A DNA stretch of 10,446 bases from an uncultured Micrococcales bacterium. Its GTDB lineage: Bacteria > Actinomycetota > Actinomycetes > Actinomycetales > Microbacteriaceae. Each line of letters begins with the position of its first letter. Positions within the stretch are counted from its first letter, which is position 1. The notes beneath the pieces are model-generated. The model was not told where the DNA came from and did not search any database. It was given only the letters and a program-made list of their open reading frames with translations. Location: the NCBI GenBank assembly GCA_903820955.1, contig CAIJJH010000128.1, positions 1-10,446 on the forward strand, written 5' to 3'. A program made the position numbers and the translations under genes. This document shows, piece after piece, positions 1 through 6,936 of this stretch.

Positions 1-1
1 C

Positions 2-826
2 GTAGGTTCGGGCGGTACCGGTGGTCGTGGCGGAAACGATGGCGGTGGCCCGATGTCAACTTCTGGAAGTTCGTCTGTTTTTGCTACGGTGACCGCGCTC
101 GGTGGCGGCTTAGGTGGTCAGCTGGACCAGCACGCTGGCGATGGAGCCAGCGGCGGTGGTGGAACCTGGGACTGTGCAGACATTAGCTGTATAGGTCACG
201 GAACCCCTGGCCAGGGAACCGATGGAACAAATAGTTTCTACGGTGGGTACGGCGGCGCAGGCGGCGGCGGTGGAGCAGGGTCGGTCGGCTCAAACCCACC
301 GCTGTATCACATCGGCGGCAAAGGCGGAGATGGTGTCTCGAGTTCGATCACCGGAACCCCGACGATTTACGGCGGTGGCGGTGGCGGAGGAATCAACTCC
401 AACGACGATGCTTACTGCGGCTTGAACGCACCGGGAACCTCAGACTCGGACTATTTTTGCTCGGCTGAGCCCGTGACAACTGGTGGTGGTGCCGGTGGCG
501 CCGGTGGCGGTGGCCGCGGTAGCTCTTGGGGATACACCAACGGCACTCAGGGAGAGAAAGCCAACGGCACACCTGGTGAAGCCAACACCGGAGGTGGCGG
601 TGGCGGTACCGACCCAGAGGACTCGTTTGCCTACGCAGGCGGTTCTGGAATTGTGGTCATGAGCTTCAAGCCAGCCTCCACAGATGAGCCAGTTGTCTTT
701 GATCAAACTGAGAAGAGCGGCCTTGCGGCCACAGGTGCGACCGACTCGCCTCTTCCGGCTGTTGGTTTTGCGCTACTAAGTGTTGGCCTCGTCTTGATGA
801 GGGTTGCTAAAAGGTCTCAGCGCTAA
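2..826 (+). CDS. Glycine-rich surface protein with LAATG sorting signal (5' end outside window)
   Basis: The frame is open from base 2 and already codes for glycine-rich sequence before the first ATG at 53, so the gene starts upstream of the window and this is its C-terminal part. Most of the visible 274 residues are Gly/Ser/Asn/Thr-rich runs with GGGG blocks. They end in a GGSGIVVMSF segment, a type of closing motif seen in secreted and phage-like glycine-rich proteins. The C-terminus is a textbook wall-sorting signal: LAATG (bases 722-736), a hydrophobic stretch of about 20 residues, and the basic tail RVAKRSQR. Motifs of the LAxTG type are used by class E sortases of high-GC Gram-positives, so the protein is probably linked to peptidoglycan after cleavage between T and G. 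No catalytic domain is visible. An adhesive or matrix role is possible but unproven. The gene ends 25 bp from the convergent UbiA-type gene with no clear terminator between them. Confidence 0.8.
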   Translation, partial: VGSGGTGGRGGNDGGGPMSTSGSSSVFATVTALGGGLGGQLDQHAGDGASGGGGTWDCADISCIGHGTPGQGTDGTNSFYGGYGGAGGGGGAGSVGSNPPLYHIGGKGGDGVSSSITGTPTIYGGGGGGGINSNDDAYCGLNAPGTSDSDYFCSAEPVTTGGGAGGAGGGGRGSSWGYTNGTQGEKANGTPGEANTGGGGGGTDPEDSFAYAGGSGIVVMSFKPASTDEPVVFDQTEKSGLAATGATDSPLPAVGFALLSVGLVLMRVAKRSQR

Positions 827-851
827 ATACAAGGCGATCGTAAGGCTAGGC

Positions 852-1685
852 CTATTTCTTAGTGCCCAACACCACAAGAATCACGTTGGTGAGCGAAGCT
901 AGTATCAGTAGCGGAAACACGACCCGCGGCGGCATTGCGCGCAACGAAAGCACGCTTGCAAAACCTACCAAACCAACCGTGATCGCCACGCCGGCCACGG
1001 CGACAGCTAGTGCCAAATGTGGCGATTGACTGACGGTCAGAAGTGTTGCCAGCATCGCCGTACCGGCAATCACTAGAGCCGAGATCCGTTGCCCCAGAAT
1101 GTGGGGTAGCGCGTTCACGCCAGTGAGTTTGTCGGCGATCATGTCGGGCAGTGCGTTCGCGAAGTGCGCAGAAACCCCGAGTAGCGCCGAAACCACCACG
1201 ACCCAGGTTGGCACCCAGTAGGGTTGCGGAGCGGAGAGACCGGTGAAAACAGGAACGCTACCAAATCCGAGAGCATATGGAATCACCGAAGACCAATTGT
1301 TCTTCATGCCAAGGTTGTATGCCCAACCAAAGATCAGCATTAGCAGCATCACAACCGCTGGCCCGAGGCCAATCAAACTGGCCACTAATTCGGCAAGGCC
1401 CGCTGCGATCAGCGACCCGGCTCGAAGTTGAGAGACCTTCACAAGCCCGTTCACCGTGGGTTTGTCTGCCCTACCTGCGGCCTTGTCGCGCTTGGCGTCG
1501 AGCCAATCGTTTGAAAGGCCGACCGAAATTTGCTGGAGCAGTACCGCCAAGAAAATCAACGAACTTCGGCCCAGCGAAAGACTGTTGACGAAGGCGAAAA
1601 GTGCCGCAAAAGACGCGACGGCCAGACAGGGAATCGGATGACTCGAACGAAGAAAGGCTAGAGCCCGATTTCTAGCTTTCGCCAT
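852..1685 (-). CDS. UbiA-family membrane prenyltransferase
   Basis: This 277-residue polytopic membrane protein belongs to the UbiA superfamily, which joins an isoprenoid diphosphate to an aromatic or other acceptor inside the membrane. Both Mg-diphosphate binding motifs are visible. The first is NDWLDAKRD at residues 59-67 (D60, D63, D67), followed by the typical GRADKP. The second is DMIAD at 181-185 (D181, D185), followed by KLTG. About eight or nine hydrophobic helices fill the rest, and the length is normal for the family. The ATG at 1685 follows a modest GGCGGA ribosome site. The acceptor cannot be read from the sequence. Related actinobacterial proteins work in menaquinone, heme O, polyprenyl-lipid or carotenoid (lycopene elongase) pathways, and none of these has a partner gene here. 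It is divergent from the PA14 protein gene. The family call is firm; the substrate is open. Confidence 0.85.
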   Translation of the reverse strand: MAKARNRALAFLRSSHPIPCLAVASFAALFAFVNSLSLGRSSLIFLAVLLQQISVGLSNDWLDAKRDKAAGRADKPTVNGLVKVSQLRAGSLIAAGLAELVASLIGLGPAVVMLLMLIFGWAYNLGMKNNWSSVIPYALGFGSVPVFTGLSAPQPYWVPTWVVVVSALLGVSAHFANALPDMIADKLTGVNALPHILGQRISALVIAGTAMLATLLTVSQSPHLALAVAVAGVAITVGLVGFASVLSLRAMPPRVVFPLLILASLTNVILVVLGTKK

Positions 1686-1827
1686 GTAAATGTCCGCCTA
1701 AACCTAGAACCATCAGGTTGCTTCAAAGCCTATGGCAAAAGTCCGCACGCCTCTAGGTGTTCGCTAGAGTAGATAAAATCTCACTTTTCAGACAGATGAC
1801 TGAAGACAAAACTAAGCGAGGGGATTA

Positions 1828-3165
1828 ATGAAGACGATGAGAGCACTTATCGCCTTAATCTCGACTGCAGCCCTGGCTGCAGCCCTTGCACTTATTGTCT
1901 CTTCCGGCGCACAAGCCGAAGCAACTGTGGGCCTGAACGTCAAGGTTTACAGCTACGATCCTGGAAACACTCCCGAGCGCCAGCCTTACACGCTTTGCGA
2001 AGGCGCTTGGACTCACGTGGACAACATCGACGCAGACTTCGATGCGCAATTTGGCGGAATCGTTGCCGGTTGCCAGCCAGAGTTTGTTTTGGTCCACTAC
2101 ACAGGGTCGGTTAGATTCCCAAGCACCGGCGTTTACGCCTTTCAGGCACTTGCCGACGATGGGTTCTGGTTGTCACTCGACGAAACCCCGGTGATTACGA
2201 ACGACTGGGTGTTGAAGGGTCGTTCGGGCAGTGTCTATTCGGATATTTCAATTGTTGGTGGCCACGCCTACGCCCTCGATGCTTGGTATTACGAATACGG
2301 CGGTGGAGCGAATGCAACTTTGACCTATTCGCCTGATAACGGCTCGACCTGGGAAACGGTTCCACCAAGTTTCTTCACATCGCTGCCTGGCGCAACCATT
2401 ACCTCTATATCACCTTTGGTTGGATCTATGGCCGGGGGAACAAACCTGACAATCACCGGTACTGCTTTTGTAAGTGGAGCAACGGTTACGGTCGGTGGGG
2501 GAACATGCACGAATGTTGCCTTTGTCTCCGAAACCTCGCTAACCTGTCGCACTCCCTCAGGCAGTCTAGGAGTTGCCGATGTGACGGTTAGAAACCCTGA
2601 CACCCAACAGGCAACCAAGATTGGCGCGTTCACTTATCAAATCCCGATCTCAAACCCAACAATTAACTCCGTGTCACCTGCCACTGGAGCAACCGCAGAG
2701 AGAATCTGGATCGACATCGTGGGCACCGGCTTTGTTAGCGGTTCAACGGTGACGGTGGGCGGATCCCCTTGCTCCCCAAACATATTCCTCTCCGCTAATG
2801 CTCTAACCTGCTTTAACCCCTCTGGCTTATACGGCGCCCAAGATATCGTTATTACCAACCCAGATTCTGGCTCAGTCACCAAAACCCGAGGCTTCACATT
2901 TCAGGGCACTGATCCATCTTTGAACTACCAGACTCCGAGACTGTTCAAGTTGAGTTTCGTCGCGGTGGGCAAGCTTCTAAAAGTAACCCAAAAGCCAAAG
3001 GGATCGCTAAAAGTGACTGTCTCGGCTGCGTCCCGTCTCGTTTGTAAGGTCAGCGGCAGCTACCTCAAGGGCCTAAAGGCTGGAACCTGTTCCTTTAGCC
3101 TCAAGAGCGTTGATTCGCTAGGACGCCTAGTGACAACAAAGGCTGGCAAGATTAAAACCCGCTGA
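1828..3165 (+). CDS. Secreted PA14 / double IPT-TIG domain protein
   Basis: This 445-residue protein is exported by a signal peptide: KTMR, a hydrophobic core, then AQA|EA with likely cleavage after residue 30. Residues about 35-183 form a PA14-like beta domain, recognisable by YTGSVRFPSTGVYAF, the ADDGFWLSLDETPV block (D110, D111) and WYYEYGGGANATL. In some adhesins the paired aspartates of PA14 bind calcium and sugar. Two IPT/TIG immunoglobulin-like domains follow (about 189-270 and 277-359), each with ITSISP/INSVSP, G-T-x-FVSG and TVTVGG signatures. A C-terminal basic segment of about 65 residues has the VCKVSG...LKGLKAGTC pattern. All eight cysteines fall in four within-domain pairs (57/82, 227/240, 315/328, 406/421), suggesting disulfides after export. 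There is no sorting signal or C-terminal membrane anchor, so it is probably released or held non-covalently. The start is supported by GAGGGG at 1818-1823. A role in carbohydrate or surface binding is an inference. Confidence 0.8.
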   Translation: MKTMRALIALISTAALAAALALIVSSGAQAEATVGLNVKVYSYDPGNTPERQPYTLCEGAWTHVDNIDADFDAQFGGIVAGCQPEFVLVHYTGSVRFPSTGVYAFQALADDGFWLSLDETPVITNDWVLKGRSGSVYSDISIVGGHAYALDAWYYEYGGGANATLTYSPDNGSTWETVPPSFFTSLPGATITSISPLVGSMAGGTNLTITGTAFVSGATVTVGGGTCTNVAFVSETSLTCRTPSGSLGVADVTVRNPDTQQATKIGAFTYQIPISNPTINSVSPATGATAERIWIDIVGTGFVSGSTVTVGGSPCSPNIFLSANALTCFNPSGLYGAQDIVITNPDSGSVTKTRGFTFQGTDPSLNYQTPRLFKLSFVAVGKLLKVTQKPKGSLKVTVSAASRLVCKVSGSYLKGLKAGTCSFSLKSVDSLGRLVTTKAGKIKTR

Positions 3166-3294
3166 AGAGGCGTGGTCAAGTTGTTGGCCCAATTGGCGCA
3201 AAATTTCAGCGAAAACAATATCCAGAAGACGCCCAAGATGCCTGGCGGCGAGTCGAGTCGTTCTTCGCCGAACACCTCGGTTGACACTGAACTA

Positions 3295-4326
3295 CTAGCG
3301 CTTTAGTTTTCCGGTGCGCGCAGGGCCGGTGGACTCGCGCACAACCAGTTCTCCAACAAACAGCTTCTGTGGCTCGTTGTCATCCTGGCCTTCAAGTGCA
3401 CGGATGAGTTCGCGAGCTGCGGCAGCGCCGATCTCGTTGGCAGGGGGAGTCACTGTGGTTAGCGGCGGGTCAAACGCAAGGGCTCCTGCGTTGGTGGTCG
3501 AGATGCAAATTATTGATACATCGGCTGCGATGTTCCAGCCGTTTCGCTGCAGCCCCCTGGCGAAGCCGATTAGACCTTCAGCATTCAGGCTGACCACACC
3601 TGTGCACTTGGTGTGCTTTTTCAAAAACTCCTTAGCGGCTTCGAGGCCATCTTGGATGCTGTTTTCAGAGTGAATGATCGACAGGCTTGCCCCAAGCTCT
3701 TTGGCTGCCGCGATGGCTGCCTTCTCGGCGCGAACGGTCGCACCGATTTTTTCTACTACGTTTGCAGTCGAGGTGCTCAAGAACGCCAGGTCTTTGTGTC
3801 CGAGATGAACCAAGTGTCTAATTGCCAGCTTCGTCGCCGCCTCGAAGTCTCGGTCGGCAAAAATAGTGTCGGCCTTGTCTTTGGTTCTGCCGATCAGCGA
3901 AAACGGAATGCCGTGTTTCTTAAGAAGTTTGACGCGATCGTCGTCGAGCGAGACTTCCATCAAAATGGCGCCAGCCAACAGACCCGAATCTGCCTGTATG
4001 ACCACGTCTTCGATGGCGCGCCGGCGAACCGGCCAAAGAATGAGGTGGTAGCCAAAAGATCTTGCCTCGTTGGCTGCAGCAAGCACGTATTCGAGGTCGC
4101 CGTCTGAGATGCCACGTTCTTGGTCACCAAATAGCATGGCAATCATTTTGCTGTTGCCGCTGCGCAGGGCCTGAGCCATGGCGTTTGGTCGATAGTCGAG
4201 ATCAGCCATAGCTTTGAAGATTCGAGCTTTGGTTTCTTCGGCGATTGGTCGTGCGCCCGTCAGCGCATAAGACACAGTGCTTTCGGCAACGCCAGCAAGC
4301 TTGGCGACGTCAGCGCGTTTTGCCAT
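3295..4326 (-). CDS. LacI-family transcriptional repressor of the adjacent sugar operon
   Basis: This is a 343-residue LacI/GalR-type regulator of usual length. Residues 5-24 form the helix-turn-helix (DVAKLAGVAESTVSYALTG), and the hinge helix is YRPNAMAQALRSG. Its leucine normally inserts at the central CpG of the operator, which matches the CG-centred sites found upstream. The rest is a periplasmic-binding-protein-like effector domain, with the family's typical RHLVHLGHKDLAFLS block around residues 169-183 and DPPLTTVTPP near residue 289. A good ribosome site (AAAGGA, 4333-4338) supports the ATG at 4326. The gene is divergent from the sugar-importer operon, and candidate promoters for it overlap the same operators, so it probably represses both the importer and itself. 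The inducer is unknown; the operon's GH32-like enzyme suggests a fructose-containing sugar or its breakdown product. Confidence 0.92.
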   Translation of the reverse strand: MAKRADVAKLAGVAESTVSYALTGARPIAEETKARIFKAMADLDYRPNAMAQALRSGNSKMIAMLFGDQERGISDGDLEYVLAAANEARSFGYHLILWPVRRRAIEDVVIQADSGLLAGAILMEVSLDDDRVKLLKKHGIPFSLIGRTKDKADTIFADRDFEAATKLAIRHLVHLGHKDLAFLSTSTANVVEKIGATVRAEKAAIAAAKELGASLSIIHSENSIQDGLEAAKEFLKKHTKCTGVVSLNAEGLIGFARGLQRNGWNIAADVSIICISTTNAGALAFDPPLTTVTPPANEIGAAAARELIRALEGQDDNEPQKLFVGELVVRESTGPARTGKLKR

Positions 4327-4395
4327 GCTTGATCCTTTCGTGCCTGCCAGTCAATCTATACTCTTCCCATTGTAATCAAAATGTTATCGCTATTT

Positions 4396-4411
4396 GTTGA
4401 CTCGTGTCGAT
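4396..4411. promoter_or_regulatory. LacI-type operator 1 (O1)
   Basis: GTTGACTCGTGTCGAT is an imperfect palindrome around a central CG (4403-4404), the usual form of LacI-family sites. It shares the core GACTCGTGTYGAT with operator 2. It covers the likely -35 box of the binding-protein promoter and lies at or near the transcription start of one candidate repressor promoter, so occupancy would affect both directions. The assignment rests on palindromy, duplication and position. Confidence 0.72.
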
Positions 4412-4426
4412 TATAGGTTTTATTGT
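4397..4426 (+). promoter_or_regulatory. Candidate promoter of the sugar-importer operon
   Basis: TTGACT (4397-4402) is a five-of-six match to the -35 consensus. An 18-bp spacer separates it from TATTGT (4421-4426), a four-of-six -10 match. TTATAG at 4426-4431 is another AT-rich option but sits too far from the -35. Transcription would start near 4433, so operator 2 lies just downstream of the start, a classic position for repression. The resulting mRNA leader would be about 145 nt. Confidence 0.5.
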
Positions 4427-4452
4427 TATAGAGAGTAATCGACTCGTGTTGA
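4410..4452 (-). promoter_or_regulatory. Candidate promoter(s) of the lacI-type gene
   Basis: Two alternatives are visible on the minus strand. One is TCAACA (4452-4447), a 16-bp spacer and TATAAC (4430-4425), whose -35 lies in operator 2. The other is TTACTC (4438-4433), a 17-bp spacer and a perfect TATAAT (4415-4410), which starts near operator 1. Either would place the repressor gene under control of its own operators. I cannot choose between them from sequence alone. Confidence 0.45.
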
Positions 4453-4453
4453 T
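4438..4453. promoter_or_regulatory. LacI-type operator 2 (O2)
   Basis: ATCGACTCGTGTTGAT matches its own reverse complement at 12 of 16 positions and is centred on CG at 4445-4446. It is nearly identical to operator 1. The centre-to-centre distance is 42 bp, about four helical turns, so two repressor dimers would sit on the same DNA face. It lies directly downstream of the predicted start of the importer operon. Confidence 0.75.
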
Positions 4454-4477
4454 AAAAGTAGCGAAAAGATTACCCAA

Positions 4478-4527
4478 ACTTCCAACCACTTGGAAGTCGC
4501 GCCAGGGAGGGCAACCACTCGAAGCGC
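4478..4527 (+). promoter_or_regulatory. Structured leader: 8-bp hairpin and an imperfect direct repeat
   Basis: In the predicted leader of the binding-protein mRNA, ACTTCCAA and TTGGAAGT (4478-4497) form a perfect 8-bp stem with a CCAC loop. The segment 4483-4500, beginning CAACCACT and ending GAAGTCGC, recurs imperfectly at 4512-4527 as CAACCACTCGAAGCGC. A weaker stem, GGTTCG with CGAATC, lies further down near 4535-4553. There is no U-tract, so it is not an intrinsic terminator, and I recognise no known riboswitch class. It may affect mRNA stability or bind a regulator. Confidence 0.4.
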
Positions 4528-4578
4528 AAAAAAAGGTTCGGCCCCGTCGAATCGGCTAACGCTAAATAGGAGAACACA

Positions 4579-5877
4579 ATGAAAAACAGCACCCGCATTC
4601 TTGCGTTTGCAGCTAGCGCTGCTCTCGCAGTTGCCGGTTTGACTGGTTGTTCAAGCGACGGTGGCAACCAGGCCATCACCGTTTGGGCAATGCAGGGCCA
4701 GACTGGCGAAGTTAACGCAGCAAAGCAAGAAGTTGCCGCGTTCAACAAAGCACACCCAGAGATCCAGGTAACCCTCAAGTTTGTTCCTGACATGGGAACC
4801 GCTCTGAAGACCACCAAGGTCGACGCACTTCCTGATGCATTCGAGTTCGATGGCGAGACCCTTGGTGCTCTTGCCTATGCTGGCAAGCTAGCCAAGCTAA
4901 ACGGCCTCGTTGCTGATGCAACCATTAAGAACGAGCTTGCCTCGATTCAGGCTGAAGGCACCTACTCAGACGGCAACACCTACTCGGTTTCGCAGTATGA
5001 CTCAGGTCTTTCGCTCTGGGGCAACAAGGCGATGCTTGCTAAGGCCGGCGTCACCGACGTTCCTACCACTCCTGAGAACGCATGGACCGCAGATGAGTTC
5101 ACCAGCGTTCTAAAGAAGGTCTCTGCTAGCACTACTGGTCACAAGGCCATCACCTTCAAGGAGAACTATGGCATTGGCGGCGGCTGGGCAGGCTATGCAT
5201 TCAGCCCAATCGTCAACTCGGCTGGTCAGCCTCTTGTTAACAACGGCTCTGCCGTTGGCGCCATGGATGCACCGGAGGTTGCTGCCGCAATGAAGACCTT
5301 CGCATCGTGGAAGGCCTACAGCGACCCAGACGCAGACGACTCTGCATTCCAGACCAAGCGCGTTGCTCTTGCATGGATCGGCCACTGGGCTGCTCCAGCC
5401 ATCAAGGCAACCGTTGGCGCTGACGCAGAACTGATTCCACTGCCAAACTTTGGCATGGGAACCAAGTCGGGTCAGGGCTCGCACAGCTGGGCAATCGGCG
5501 CAAAGTCGGCTCACCAGAAGGCTGCTGCTACCTTCCTTGAGTTCATTACTCAGGATGCCTGGATCAACAACCTAACCAACCAGAACGGTGCAGTTCCTGC
5601 AACCACCACCGCTTTGGCAGCCAACGCTGACTACGCTAAGGGTGGCCTCTTGGCTCTCTACGCAGCGCAGCTAGCAAAGAGCTGTGGTTCGGCTAACCCA
5701 ACTGCTGACTGTGTCACAGTGCCTCGCACGATTAGCCCAGCATGGCCGTTCATCAACACCACGTTCAGCCAGGCTGTTCAGTCCATCTGGGATGGCGCTG
5801 ACCCACAGGCTACCCTGACCAAGGCCGCTAAGGCGATTGATCAGGACTACGCTGACAACAACGGTTACAAGAACTAG
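4579..5877 (+). CDS. ABC sugar importer, substrate-binding lipoprotein (CUT1 family)
   Basis: This 432-residue extracellular solute-binding protein captures a sugar outside the membrane and delivers it to the two permeases coded just downstream. The N-terminus is a lipoprotein signal: KNSTR, a hydrophobic core and the lipobox LTGC with the lipid-carrying Cys at residue 24. The mature part has the family-1 pattern: ITVWAMQGQTGEVNAAKQEVAAFNKAHPEIQVTLKFVP at the start, the KAMLAKAGV segment after residue 150, and a C-terminal FSQAVQSIWDGADPQATLTKAAKAIDQDY helix region. The start is set by AGGAG at 4568-4572, six bases before the ATG. Two stop codons in a row (TAG TAA) end the gene, followed by a strong hairpin. 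As first gene of the repressed operon it is probably the most abundant product. The cargo is not readable from the protein; a beta-fructoside is suggested by the linked glycosidase. Confidence 0.93.
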   Translation: MKNSTRILAFAASAALAVAGLTGCSSDGGNQAITVWAMQGQTGEVNAAKQEVAAFNKAHPEIQVTLKFVPDMGTALKTTKVDALPDAFEFDGETLGALAYAGKLAKLNGLVADATIKNELASIQAEGTYSDGNTYSVSQYDSGLSLWGNKAMLAKAGVTDVPTTPENAWTADEFTSVLKKVSASTTGHKAITFKENYGIGGGWAGYAFSPIVNSAGQPLVNNGSAVGAMDAPEVAAAMKTFASWKAYSDPDADDSAFQTKRVALAWIGHWAAPAIKATVGADAELIPLPNFGMGTKSGQGSHSWAIGAKSAHQKAAATFLEFITQDAWINNLTNQNGAVPATTTALAANADYAKGGLLALYAAQLAKSCGSANPTADCVTVPRTISPAWPFINTTFSQAVQSIWDGADPQATLTKAAKAIDQDYADNNGYKN

Positions 5878-5895
5878 TAATTCCTTGCTAGGTTG

Positions 5896-5934
5896 CCCAG
5901 GGTGGGTCGGTTTTCGAACCGTCCCACCCTCGGG
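5896..5934 (+). terminator. Strong hairpin between binding-protein and permease genes
   Basis: AGGGTGGGTCGGTT (5899-5912) pairs with AACCGTCCCACCCT (5917-5930) around a TTCG tetraloop with a single T-T mismatch. An outer CCC/GGG can extend the stem past a bulge. Only a short TTT follows, so it is probably a leaky terminator or an mRNA 3'-end stabiliser. Such elements commonly let the binding protein be made in excess over the permeases of the same operon. Confidence 0.75.
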
Positions 5935-5994
5935 TTTAGCCAATAAGAAAAGCACCCAACTCCAATCAAAATTTTGATTCACAGGCAGGCAAAA

Positions 5995-6936
5995 ATGGCG
6001 AGCACCGCAAAGGCTCCTATGGGCAAGTCGCGCAAGAAGCGTTTTGGCTATGACCAGTGGGCCGGAATTCTTATGAGCCTTCCAGCATCGCTGATGCTTT
6101 TGCTCTTCGTCATCATTCCTTTCGTCACCGCCTTCGTGCTCTCGTTTTATAACGTGCACCTTTCGAGCGGTCACTCAAACTTCATGGGATTTGAACAGTA
6201 CCGTCGAATCCTCTTTGACCCAGAAACCAGCCCAGCATTTTGGCAGGCACTCGGAAACAACTTTCAATTTGCTCTGATTGTCGTGCCACTTCAGACAGGT
6301 CTGGCCATTGCCCTAGCTTTGCTTCTTAACCAGAAGCTCAAGGGAATCGCGTTTTTTAGAACCTTTTTCTTTATGCCAGTGGTTTTTCCGATGTCGCTGG
6401 TCGCCGTCATTTGGTCGCTCTTTTATTCGCGCGATCTAAGAGGAATGTTCAACTCGTTGCTGCACTCAATCTCTGGCGGAGCCATAAACCCTATTGACTG
6501 GCTTGGCACCCCAGGGCTTGCACTCGCATCCATAGCTCTGATGTCCATCTGGGCCGGAGTCGGTTTTCAAATGGTCATCGTTTTGGCTGGGCTCCAAGAA
6601 ATCCCAATGGAACTCTACGAGGCGGCATCGCTTGACAAGGCCGGCAAGTGGCAGCAGTTTCGTGCAGTCACTCTCCCGAGCCTGCGCAACACACTAGTTT
6701 TCGTCGTGATCATCACCACGATTTTCTCGCTTCGCCTATTCGACCAAATTTTCATCTTGACCTCTGGCGGCCCGCTTGGCACAACCAGCACCGTTATGTA
6801 TCAGTCGGTAACCGCGGCCCTAACCGACGACAATGTCGGCAAGGGCTCGGCAATGACCGTGGTGTTTGTCATTATCATCATCGCCATCACAGTTGTTCAA
6901 AGACTGGTTCTGCGTCAAGAGAAAGAAATAAAGTGA
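5995..6936 (+). CDS. ABC sugar importer permease, MalF-like
   Basis: This 313-residue inner-membrane permease is the first of the two forming the sugar channel. After a basic cytoplasmic N-terminus (GKSRKKRF) there are six hydrophobic helices. The EAA loop that docks onto the ATPase is at residues 209-230 (EAASLDKAGKWQQFRAVTLP), and the MalF-typical FDQIFILTSGGPLGTTSTVMY follows at about 249-269. I chose the ATG at 5995 because AGG in CAGGCAGGC sits at proper distance; a TTG 21 bases upstream in frame would place that site inside the coding region. It lies 117 bp after the binding-protein gene, beyond the hairpin, and overlaps the next permease gene by 4 bp, showing translational coupling. 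Confidence 0.92.
   Translation: MASTAKAPMGKSRKKRFGYDQWAGILMSLPASLMLLLFVIIPFVTAFVLSFYNVHLSSGHSNFMGFEQYRRILFDPETSPAFWQALGNNFQFALIVVPLQTGLAIALALLLNQKLKGIAFFRTFFFMPVVFPMSLVAVIWSLFYSRDLRGMFNSLLHSISGGAINPIDWLGTPGLALASIALMSIWAGVGFQMVIVLAGLQEIPMELYEAASLDKAGKWQQFRAVTLPSLRNTLVFVVIITTIFSLRLFDQIFILTSGGPLGTTSTVMYQSVTAALTDDNVGKGSAMTVVFVIIIIAITVVQRLVLRQEKEIK

Noticed and set aside
240..620. Repetitive GGC/GGT blocks as a possible repeat array or CRISPR
   Set aside because: There are no constant repeat and spacer units; the pattern is explained by glycine codons of the surface protein.
1751..1779. Promoter for the PA14 protein gene (CTCTAG, 17 bp, TAAAAT)
   Set aside because: The -10 is plausible but the -35 hardly matches, so it is not listed as a feature.
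3166..3294. Terminator between the convergent PA14 protein and lacI-type genes
   Set aside because: Only a weak GGCGA...TCGCC pairing with a long loop and no U-tract is present.
3613..4107. Long plus-strand open frame opposite the lacI-type gene
   Set aside because: It is antisense to a clear LacI-family protein, has no ribosome site of note and no recognisable domain.
5974..5994. TTG start for the MalF-like permease, adding seven residues
   Set aside because: The only good ribosome site (AGG in CAGGCAGGC) lies within this stretch and fits the ATG at 5995.
6648..6932. Upstream extension of the MalG-like frame by 95 codons
   Set aside because: It overlaps the well-conserved MalF-like coding region, its translation is His/Arg-rich and unlike any permease, and the GTG at 6933 overlaps the previous stop as expected for coupled genes.
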